Source: JAAFIP01 sp043778205 (lineage in GTDB: Bacteria; Pseudomonadota; Gammaproteobacteria; Burkholderiales; Burkholderiaceae_C). From it: a stretch of DNA of 50,108 bases. Below, piece by piece: positions 16,053-23,534 of the stretch. The notes below the pieces were generated by a model. That model ran no database searches. It was not told the origin of the DNA and saw only the letters and a program-made list of their open reading frames with translations. Within the stretch, counting starts at the first letter, position 1. Each line of letters starts with the position of its first letter. The DNA lies in the NCBI GenBank assembly GCA_043778205.1, contig JAYWGO010000145.1, positions 1-50,108 on the forward strand, read 5' to 3'. The position numbers and the translations under genes were made by a program.

Positions 16053-17516
16053 TTACTTCATAAACTGCAAGTTCTGCGCGTAATCAATCCCACCCACCGT
16101 ACCGCCAAAGTTGCGAAGATTGGGCAGCACGCTAGCCAGCTCAGCGCCGGGGGCCACGCCAAACCAGTTGGCCAAGGTGGCGGCATACTGGTCTACCGAA
16201 GCCGTGGGTAGCAAGCGGCCTTGGTCTACGTGCCAGCGGTCAGCTTCGGTATTGGTGTTGCCCGCGCCTACCGGTGGCGCATAACCGTACAGCGCCTTGC
16301 CCTTCACATCGCCGCCCACAACCAAATGGTGGTTGCCCCAGCCATGGTCAGAGCCGTCGCCGTTAGAGGTGAGCGAGCGGCCAAAGTCTGATGCTGTGAA
16401 AGCTGTGACGCTGTTGGCCACACCCAGGTTGACTGTGGTTTCGTAAAAAGCCGCCATAGCTTGGCTTAAGCGCTGCATATTGGCGTTGTGGCCTGCGATG
16501 AGGTTGTCGTGCAGATCAAACCCACTGAGGGACACAAAAAACACCTGCCGCTTGCTGCCCAAACTGCCGCGCGCGGCGATCAGACGAGCGACCATTTTGA
16601 GCTGGGCTGCCAGCGGGTTATTGCCCGTGACAGCACTCAGTGGCGCAAAGGCTGCACCAGAGCCGTCAGCACTGACGGCATCAATACCCCTGCTTACCTC
16701 CACCTCAGCGCGAATGGCGCGGCTGGTGATGCGGTTGTATTCGTTTTCTAGCGCATGGCCACTGGCCTGCTGGATGAGTTGCGAGACGACGGACTTGACC
16801 GCAGAGGAGTCGTACACATTGTAGGCCTCAGCGTTGATTTTGACGGCGCCGTACTGGCTCACTTGGTAAGCCAGAGCGTTGTTACCCGCTAAAAACACTG
16901 TGTTGCCGGTGATGGAGACGCAGGTAAAAAGTGCGTTGGTATTGGCATTGGCGGCCAAGGCCAAGTCGCCAATGTTGCCGCCCCAGCCCACAGTAGAGCC
17001 CTCGGGCGATGAAGACTGCCACACCGAAGCCTGGTCGTTGTGCGAGAACAGGTTGGGCGGCACGGGGTATTGCGAGCTGCCGCTTAAGTACTGCGTTTTG
17101 TTGAGCGGCACAATCAGCGGCCCGACATTGAGCTGCACGGCGCACTGGCCACTGTTGTACAGGCCTTGCAGCCCGGCCATGGCAGGGTGCAAGGCGTATT
17201 GGCGGCTTGCATCTTTAAGCGTGGCACCCAGGGGCAGCAAGCTGGACTTGGGCAGAGCGATATTGCTGCGGATACGGCTGTAGGCGTTGTAGCTGGCATC
17301 GTCGTAATTGACGATGGTGTTGGCTTGGTCGTTACCGCCGTACAAAAATACGCAGACTAGAGCTTTGTAGGTGCCGTCAGGTGCAGTCAGCGCAGCGGCC
17401 TCGCCCAGGGCGGCAAGGTTGAGCGCGGTGGGCAGGGCTGCGCCGGTAAAAGCAAGCTGGGCTGAGCGGCGTAAAAATGCGCGGCGCGAGTGCTGGGCAG
17501 GGGAGATCAGGTGCAT
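16053..17516 (-). CDS. DUF1501 family exported protein
   Basis: A 487-residue protein with a twin-arginine type signal (SRRAFLRRSAQLAFTGAALP) and the DUF1501/sulfatase-like core. Core marks are LVCVFLYGGNDQANTIV near the start, VFFVSLSGFDLHDNL, and TAFTASDFGRSLTSNGDGSD followed by HGWGNHHLVVGG. The ATG at 17516 has AGGA 8 bases upstream; longer readings would overlap the DUF1800 gene. The gap to DUF1800 is 14 bp, so they form a two-gene operon. DUF1501/DUF1800 pairs are widespread and poorly characterised; an envelope or extracellular role is likely. Confidence 0.9.
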   Translation of the reverse strand: MHLISPAQHSRRAFLRRSAQLAFTGAALPTALNLAALGEAAALTAPDGTYKALVCVFLYGGNDQANTIVNYDDASYNAYSRIRSNIALPKSSLLPLGATLKDASRQYALHPAMAGLQGLYNSGQCAVQLNVGPLIVPLNKTQYLSGSSQYPVPPNLFSHNDQASVWQSSSPEGSTVGWGGNIGDLALAANANTNALFTCVSITGNTVFLAGNNALAYQVSQYGAVKINAEAYNVYDSSAVKSVVSQLIQQASGHALENEYNRITSRAIRAEVEVSRGIDAVSADGSGAAFAPLSAVTGNNPLAAQLKMVARLIAARGSLGSKRQVFFVSLSGFDLHDNLIAGHNANMQRLSQAMAAFYETTVNLGVANSVTAFTASDFGRSLTSNGDGSDHGWGNHHLVVGGDVKGKALYGYAPPVGAGNTNTEADRWHVDQGRLLPTASVDQYAATLANWFGVAPGAELASVLPNLRNFGGTVGGIDYAQNLQFMK

Positions 17517-17530
17517 GAAAAATGTCCTGG

Positions 17531-19534
17531 TTATTTTTGAACGATGTACTGGACGCTGGCCATCACCATAAAGACAGCAGCGCACACCCGTTTGAGTTTG
17601 CTGTCCGCACTGCTGCTGGCGGTGATGGCAGTGGTATTGAGTGCGTTGACCATCAGCGTGACATTGGCCGCAGGCAGCTGGCCTGCGCACAGCAGCAGAT
17701 TGAGCCTGGCTACCAAGGCTGTAGCATCTGTGGCGAGGGCCAGCTCAGCGGTGTACCGGGCCTGAATGTCGTCGGTGTAGGTGCGGTACAGCAAATACGG
17801 CTTGTCTGGCTCGGGCACAGAAAAGCCTTTGTAGATTTTGTCCTGCATAAAGTTAAGGTAGCCACCGACCGTGGTTTCGTTGACGATTTGAAACTCGGGT
17901 GCGGTAGCTTTGGCGGCAGCCAGCACGGTGTTGGGCGGCACAAAACCTGGCCTAAAGAAGTTAAATACCGACGGTGGGCGCAGCGGGCTTTGGCCTAGGT
18001 TGTTGGCAGGGTCGGTGGTTTCAAACATTTTCCAGGTATTTTCTTTGGAGGTCAGTCCAAAGGTGCGGCCCCACTGCACCAAGCGCAGCATCGGTTCGCG
18101 CACTTTGCCAAAACGCGGGTTGCTCGCGTTTTGCGGGTTGCGCGCCTCGTCATCTAGCAAGATGGCAGACCACACCGCTTTGAGGTCGCCACGCACCCCT
18201 TGGCCGTTGTTATTAAACCCCGCAGCCACACGGCCCACGTAGGCAGGGCTGGGGTTACTGGTCACTAGCCGTTGAATCATCTGCTTACCAAAAAACGGAC
18301 CCACATTGGGGTGGTTAAACAAAGCATCTAAAGCTGTCTTTAAAGCTACAGCCCCTGCAGTGCCCGCAGCAATGGTGGTGCCTAAAAAAGTTGCGGCCAG
18401 TGTGGAGTGCTTGGCAGGGTCAAGCAACATGGGTTTGCGAGCGAAAACGGTGCTTGGAATGTCATAACCTTCAAGGCCTGCGTCGCTGTATACAGGCAAG
18501 CGACCGCCATCAGACTTGTCAAAGTCGTAGCCTGTGAATACGCGGGACAGGTTGGTTACATCGCTTTGCACATAGGTCTCTAACTTTTTGCCGTTGGCAT
18601 CGGTTTTTTCGGTGCCATCGGGGTTGAGCTGAACCAAGCCTATAGAGAACAGCTGCATTACTTCGCGGGCATAGTTTTCGTCCGGCACGCGGCCAGTGGC
18701 GGGGTCTTCTTTTTCATTGCCTTTGGTGTTGAGAAAGTTGCCCATCACCGGGCTAAGGGTGACGTTTTGCAGCAGGTCTCTGAAATTGCCCTGTGCTCCA
18801 GCGACCAGTTGGTCCCAATAGTGCGCATAAGCATGCCCCACCCAAGTGAACTGGATGTTTTGCATCGACACTACAAAAAACTCTGACAGCGCCAACGCCA
18901 GCCGTTTGCGCATGGCATCTGGCGCCGTCATGAGCTGGTTCCACAGCATAAAGTCGGTGATGTAGGTGTAGTTGTAGTAGCCGTATTTGTCAGACACGGT
19001 GTAGCCCTTGGCAGTCAGCCAGTCCCAACCGGCTTGCCCTAGTGGTTTGGCAAACTGTTGCTGCAGGTACCCAGCAAAGCTGGTACTGCGCAGAGCGCTG
19101 ATCTCGCCGTCGCTGGCCGAAAACTGGCTTTGCAGCAAAAAGCGTGCGGCCTCTTCGTTGTTTTGCGCCTGAGGAAAGTTGTTGAATCCTGCGGCGGCAA
19201 CAGGTGCGGTAGGGGCGGTGGCGCTGCCTGTACTGGTGGCAGTGGCAGGTGCACTGGTGTTGGACGTGCCCAAGCCTGTGCTGCTTGTAGGGGTAACACT
19301 TGTGCCCGTGCCTGTACTTGTGGGGCTTTGTAGCGGGGTTGTAGCATCGGTACTGTCCCCACCACCGCCACCACAGGCCGCCAACAATGCAGCACCTAAA
19401 AGCGACAGGGCCTGGGGTTGCAAAAATGGACTGCTTGTGTCAGCTGGTTCAATGGCTGTTAGGGCTGGTGCGGTAGCGCTGGCAGGCTGCTTTTCACTCA
19501 CGGCAGTATCTTCTATAGGTGTGTTTTTATGCAT
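17531..19534 (-). CDS. DUF1800 family lipoprotein
   Basis: A 667-residue protein with an N-terminal stretch that precedes a lipobox (ALSLLGAALLAACGGGGGD). A Ser/Thr/Ala-rich linker follows, then the DUF1800 core starting at about residue 120. Core marks are NEEAARFLLQSQFSASDGEI, RKRLALALSEFFVVS, DENYAREVMQLFSIGLVQLN and the C-terminal PPSVFNFFRPGF. The lipobox lies about 50 residues from the annotated start, so the true start may be later or the signal atypical. It is the promoter-proximal gene of the DUF1800-DUF1501 pair. Function unknown. Confidence 0.88.
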   Translation of the reverse strand: MHKNTPIEDTAVSEKQPASATAPALTAIEPADTSSPFLQPQALSLLGAALLAACGGGGGDSTDATTPLQSPTSTGTGTSVTPTSSTGLGTSNTSAPATATSTGSATAPTAPVAAAGFNNFPQAQNNEEAARFLLQSQFSASDGEISALRSTSFAGYLQQQFAKPLGQAGWDWLTAKGYTVSDKYGYYNYTYITDFMLWNQLMTAPDAMRKRLALALSEFFVVSMQNIQFTWVGHAYAHYWDQLVAGAQGNFRDLLQNVTLSPVMGNFLNTKGNEKEDPATGRVPDENYAREVMQLFSIGLVQLNPDGTEKTDANGKKLETYVQSDVTNLSRVFTGYDFDKSDGGRLPVYSDAGLEGYDIPSTVFARKPMLLDPAKHSTLAATFLGTTIAAGTAGAVALKTALDALFNHPNVGPFFGKQMIQRLVTSNPSPAYVGRVAAGFNNNGQGVRGDLKAVWSAILLDDEARNPQNASNPRFGKVREPMLRLVQWGRTFGLTSKENTWKMFETTDPANNLGQSPLRPPSVFNFFRPGFVPPNTVLAAAKATAPEFQIVNETTVGGYLNFMQDKIYKGFSVPEPDKPYLLYRTYTDDIQARYTAELALATDATALVARLNLLLCAGQLPAANVTLMVNALNTTAITASSSADSKLKRVCAAVFMVMASVQYIVQK

Positions 19535-19675
19535 GGTATAACTACGACTTTGTGATTACATAATGTACAAGCGTGTAGTTTCAAAGGCCACTGCAATTAA
19601 AGCTGCTGCAGGCAACAAGCGTGTCTAGTTGTAGCTGCTCTTTTTTGGGCTGCTAGACGTAGTCCAGCTAGAAGC

Positions 19676-21565
19676 TTATAACTTCGCTACCATGCGCGCG
19701 AAAACCATACCAATCAAAAAAATCAACCAATTCAGACGGCGCTGTACGGTGTTGCCCACTAAGAGGCACAAACCCATAATCAACACAAACAAATGGTGCG
19801 ATCCTAAATACGCCAGCATCACCATGGCAGCTTGTATGAAAAGTTGAAAATTGACAGCCTTGTTGGTGGGCGCTGTACTTTCAGTTGTGAAATGGTTTTC
19901 AATCGGTTCTTGGGCGGCTGGCTTGATTGTTGCAGCTGCGGTCACGCTAGCGCGCTGGGCTTGGCGCTCGGTTTTGATTTGTAAGCTGGTTTTTTCTAAT
20001 ACCGGTGCTGCAGGTACTGCGGGTGTCCACCATCCCGACCAAGGCGCTTTAGCTTTTGCAGCCAATTGCCGGAATGTGCCGCCCGCCAATCGGCTCGCAG
20101 CGGGCGCAGGTTTCAGCCCTGCCGAGTGGTGCTGCAAGGCCTTTACACGTTGCGCATAAGCTTTGCCTAGGGCAGGGCGGGCCATGGAGATGAAATTAGC
20201 GTAACCCAGCAGGGCTTCGCGCAGGTTGGCACTGCCATTCCATTGCAAGCCCTGGGTGCCCTTGCTCTCAGCCAAATGCAAAACAGCGCGAAAGCGCCGC
20301 AGCGTCTCGCGGTCTATGGACAGTTTGTCGTTGACTACCAGGCCAGTGACATGCTGCTGCTGGTGGCGGCGCATCACTTGCTGTTTATCTGGGTGCAAGG
20401 TTAGCCCCTCGCTGGCAATGATTTGCTTGACGCGCCACAGCAGTTTGGCGCTATGGCGGCTGTGCTCTGCATCGGCTGAAAAAGTCAAGTCATCAGCATA
20501 GCGGGTGTAGTGAAAGCCCAATTTAGCTGCACAGGCCTGCAAGCGCGCATCGAGTCTGCGGCACAAAATGTTGGTAATCATGGGGCTGCTCGGAGCCCCT
20601 TGGGGTAGCACGCGCTGGTCTTGGGCCACAAAATAGCGTTGACCGTCAATGGCAACTTCGTCGGTAGGTGCTTCAGTACTGAGAAGGGCTAAAAGGGTCG
20701 CTACCTGCTGCGAGTAGCCCAACTGCTTGAAAACCCCGCGCACACGGGGCATGCTGATAGAGGGGAAAAAGTCTTTCAAGTCCAGATTGATAACCACCGC
20801 TTGTCCTACGTGCGGCGCAGCATTGGTAAGGATGGAACGGCCGGGCAAGAAGCCATGCACGGCTTTGTGCACAGGCACGCGCATCAAGATTTGGTCCAGC
20901 ACCCAATATTGGGCGCGTTTAAGCCGGGGCATGGGTGCAGAAATATGGCGCTCACCCCCTGATTTCTTGGCAATGCTAAAGCGCTGGTAATGGCTAATGC
21001 GCGAGACTTGCCGGTCAAACGCCAAAAACCGTAACTCCGCAAGCGTTAGCCCCATGGCTTGTGCCAAGTCCGCTGCGGTATGCAATGGGGTGAGGCCATG
21101 CTTGGCTAGCTGTTCGGCCTGGCTTTGCGCATCGCTCAGGCCGCCAGAGACGCCTTGGCCCAGGTACAAAATTTCGCTTTGCCGCCGCTGGTGCCAAGCG
21201 GTGGCGCGCGTATGGCGACCTTGCGCGGCTTTGAGTTTGGTTTCCTCGCGCCGCGCTTTAGCCTGGGCCATGCGTTCTTTGCGCATGGTTTTCAGGGCTT
21301 GGTCACGGTTTTCCATGCCGCGCAATTGGCCGCTCAAATCGTTCAAAGCTTTGTCCAGCTCAGCTTCGCGGCGAATCAAACTGGCTTCGGGGCTGGGTTG
21401 TTCTGCGTCTTGTGGCCAAAAACCCAAGCGCTGCATTTCTTCCAGCACTACTTCTTGCTTGGAGCTGGTGCGCAGGCGCTCGTAGAGTTCTTCTCGGGTA
21501 AGAGCCGAGTCGGGAACTTGGGTGTTGGGTGCGAGATTTGTCATGTCAAGCGACAAAACCGACAC
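19676..21565 (-). CDS. Retron-type reverse transcriptase with C-terminal membrane segments
   Basis: A 629-residue reverse transcriptase that should copy the upstream ncRNA into msDNA. Residues 1-165 are an extension, with a charged probable coiled coil (about 60-130). The RT core spans about 180-470. Retron marks are NAAPH (248-252; region X NAxxH), NLDLKDFFPSI (260-270), LPQGAPSSPMITNILCRRLD (320-339), YTRYADDLTFS with catalytic YADD (353-363) and VTGLVVND (406-413; region Y VTG). Residues 480-570 are a variable linker. Residues 570-629 hold two to three hydrophobic spans, implying membrane attachment. The start may be GTG 21565 or ATG 21544; neither has a clear Shine-Dalgarno site. The ncRNA ends about 32 bases upstream. 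Confidence 0.95.
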   Translation of the reverse strand: MSVLSLDMTNLAPNTQVPDSALTREELYERLRTSSKQEVVLEEMQRLGFWPQDAEQPSPEASLIRREAELDKALNDLSGQLRGMENRDQALKTMRKERMAQAKARREETKLKAAQGRHTRATAWHQRRQSEILYLGQGVSGGLSDAQSQAEQLAKHGLTPLHTAADLAQAMGLTLAELRFLAFDRQVSRISHYQRFSIAKKSGGERHISAPMPRLKRAQYWVLDQILMRVPVHKAVHGFLPGRSILTNAAPHVGQAVVINLDLKDFFPSISMPRVRGVFKQLGYSQQVATLLALLSTEAPTDEVAIDGQRYFVAQDQRVLPQGAPSSPMITNILCRRLDARLQACAAKLGFHYTRYADDLTFSADAEHSRHSAKLLWRVKQIIASEGLTLHPDKQQVMRRHQQQHVTGLVVNDKLSIDRETLRRFRAVLHLAESKGTQGLQWNGSANLREALLGYANFISMARPALGKAYAQRVKALQHHSAGLKPAPAASRLAGGTFRQLAAKAKAPWSGWWTPAVPAAPVLEKTSLQIKTERQAQRASVTAAATIKPAAQEPIENHFTTESTAPTNKAVNFQLFIQAAMVMLAYLGSHHLFVLIMGLCLLVGNTVQRRLNWLIFLIGMVFARMVAKL

Positions 21566-21596
21566 GCACTAGGGCTCGCCAAGCAAACCATAAAGT

Positions 21597-21815
21597 GAAC
21601 GGAGTGGGCATCTCGTCGAAGAGCCTGATGACTGGATGGCTCCACTCGATGCCGGAGGGGACGGTATGCGCGCATGAGCTTCAGGGAAGCCACACCGTTA
21701 TCGCGCATACCGTCCCCGCCGGCACTGTGAAGAGGCGTCCAGTGACGCTTGGGTAGTGCTGAATCCGAGGATGGCGATACGCCACCCAAATTGCAAGAGC
21801 CTACCCACTCCGTTC
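21597..21815 (-). ncRNA. Retron msr-msd non-coding RNA
   Basis: A 219-base structured element between the SWIM gene and the reverse transcriptase gene. Its ends are a perfect 12-bp inverted repeat, GAACGGAGTGGG (21597-21608) with CCCACTCCGTTC (21804-21815), in the a1/a2 position. From the 5' side (21815) come two msr-type hairpins. One is an 8-bp stem with TAT loop (21769-21787). The other is a 5-bp stem GCGTC/GACGC with a 4-base loop (21735-21748). Then follows the msd stem at 21650-21672 with 21702-21724, 22 of 23 pairs, topped by a small hairpin (21678-21690). This order is that of known retron RNAs. The priming G is not identified. Confidence 0.9.
21650..21724 (-). repeat. msd long inverted repeat
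   Basis: The two 23-base arms at 21650-21672 and 21702-21724 pair with a single mismatch. The 29-base loop itself holds a 5-bp hairpin (GCTTC/GAAGC). This is the part expected to be reverse-transcribed into the DNA hairpin of msDNA. Confidence 0.88.
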
Positions 21816-21830
21816 TCAAAGTGCAGTGTA

Positions 21831-23534
21831 TCAGTTGTTGGCGGATATCCTTTCAGAAGCAGGGGTTGGAGGTGCCAACGCGGGCAGCGCAATGTTCTGT
21901 GTCACCATGCGCAGGGCCAGCATGTGCTCGCATGGGCCGCGCGTCATGCGGTGGTAAGTGTAGTGGTCACATTGGCAGTCACCAGAACGCACACGCAGGT
22001 CGGCATCGAGTTGCAAATTCACTAAAAAACGGTGCGTGGTGCGTTGGCCAGGTTCGCACAGCCCACTCAAAGCGCGGCCACCGTCGGCTTGGGCTTGGAC
22101 TTTGGTATTTTTGATTTGCCCAGCTTGCACCAATTGCGCTGCGGCAGATTCTTGTTCGCTGGCGTAACGCAGTTTGTCCATCGGCAGCGGTTCACGGGTT
22201 AATTCACGCAGACGCCATACCGCATGGGCTAAATCGTAAATAACACGTCCAGCTTGCACATAGCCACCGAGCGCCGCATCCACCGTGAGTACGGATAAAC
22301 CCGTGGCAGCGGCCAGTTCTGCACTGCTAGCACGCCAACGCGTGCTGAGCGCGGCAAACACGCGCGCTTGCGTATCGGTATCCACATTGCCCCGAGGGTG
22401 CAGCAAATCAAAATGCGCTTGGCCTGCCCAGTCGTTGGCCGTCCAACCCGACAAAGCCAGTGTGAATTCCATGTCGGGCAGCTCGGCCACCCAAAAGCTG
22501 GGCATGCCGGTACCCAGTAGCAGAACCTTAAAACTCTTGGCCACCGCTACCAAACGCTCTAGCTGCAACAAACGACGGCGACCCCAGATCCGTATGTCGG
22601 TATCACTGGTCGCCTGATGGTTGGAGCGTGGGCACAGCAGCTCTTGCCCCCAAGGCTCAAACACAATGCGCACGGGTTGACCGGGGCGCAGCACAAAACG
22701 CAAAGACCTGGGACCTGCGCGCTCTTTGTTGCGCCGCAGGATCAGGCAAATGTTATGAATGTCCATCGGATGCAATTGCAGCGTTTGTGCAGGCAATAGC
22801 ATGGCACTGCTAACTTGCAAAAACCCCCGTACCCAGCTGTCGGGCACGTCAATTTTGGGTTCGTGAAAGGCTGCGTCGTGTTCGCTGGTGACTTGAAAAC
22901 CCGTCGCGTCAATCGCCAGTCGGGTGGTTTTGTAGTCGCGGATTTTTTGAAATTCGTCGTACAGGCCGGACGAGTAATCTACATTGGTAGTGCCGCAAGC
23001 AAAATCACCGACACGGTCAAAAATATTGTGGCTGCAGCTCAGACAAGCGTAGCTGGACTCATCCACGCTGAAACACTCAAAAAACACGCGATCTGGGTGC
23101 ACTGTGATCACCGGATCGAGCACATACCAAGCCTCGCGGTTGACCGCATAAATGTAGTCAAAATAGCGCTGCTGCGCCTGCTGGAACGGCTTGAGAATGG
23201 TTTGCTTTTTTTTGCGCAAGTCTTTGAGCTCGCTTTGCACAGGCAGCATGCGCGCTTTGATACCGTCGCTTTGTGCCATGTATTGCGCCAACATGCTGCC
23301 TTCGTGCTCTTGTAGCCAAGCCAGATAGGCGGTTTTGTCGCGGGGTTGAAAGCGCAAGTCCCCCACTACTACGTCGTGCAAGGCAGAGATGGCTTCGCGA
23401 AAAGGCAGGCGCTGGTTGATATCTGCTACCAAATGGGTGGGCGCACGCAGCGTATCAGGTGCAAACTGCAAGCCCGTGCTGTGGGCATCGTGGGATACGG
23501 CGCTGTGGCCGTAATAGCGGTATTCGAATCTCAT
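21831..23534 (-). CDS. Retron accessory protein with winged helix and SWIM zinc finger
   Basis: A 567-residue protein. Near the C-terminus is a SWIM-type zinc-binding motif C520-x-C522-x12-C535-x-H537. It is preceded by a winged-helix-like segment (about residues 400-455: RWRASSAELAAATGLSVLTV ... AGRVIYDLAHAVWRLREL). Both are nucleic-acid or protein-binding modules. The middle holds a further cysteine cluster (SYACLSCSHN near 170; FACGTTN) that could bind a second metal. The N-terminal 400 residues match nothing I recognise. The ATG overlaps the HEAT gene stop by 4 bp (ATGA), and the ncRNA starts 16 bp after its stop. It is probably the msDNA-facing or target-sensing subunit; that role is inferred. 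Confidence 0.85.
   Translation of the reverse strand: MRFEYRYYGHSAVSHDAHSTGLQFAPDTLRAPTHLVADINQRLPFREAISALHDVVVGDLRFQPRDKTAYLAWLQEHEGSMLAQYMAQSDGIKARMLPVQSELKDLRKKKQTILKPFQQAQQRYFDYIYAVNREAWYVLDPVITVHPDRVFFECFSVDESSYACLSCSHNIFDRVGDFACGTTNVDYSSGLYDEFQKIRDYKTTRLAIDATGFQVTSEHDAAFHEPKIDVPDSWVRGFLQVSSAMLLPAQTLQLHPMDIHNICLILRRNKERAGPRSLRFVLRPGQPVRIVFEPWGQELLCPRSNHQATSDTDIRIWGRRRLLQLERLVAVAKSFKVLLLGTGMPSFWVAELPDMEFTLALSGWTANDWAGQAHFDLLHPRGNVDTDTQARVFAALSTRWRASSAELAAATGLSVLTVDAALGGYVQAGRVIYDLAHAVWRLRELTREPLPMDKLRYASEQESAAAQLVQAGQIKNTKVQAQADGGRALSGLCEPGQRTTHRFLVNLQLDADLRVRSGDCQCDHYTYHRMTRGPCEHMLALRMVTQNIALPALAPPTPASERISANN

Noticed and set aside
21597..21815. CRISPR-like or group II intron structure
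   Set aside because: There are no regularly spaced repeats. The adjacent RT has retron marks (NAxxH, VTG) and no maturase domain or intron domain V.
21541..21819. Frames on both strands across the retron ncRNA
   Set aside because: Several short frames span the interval, but they are explained by the inverted repeats of the ncRNA, and none has a start context or family match.
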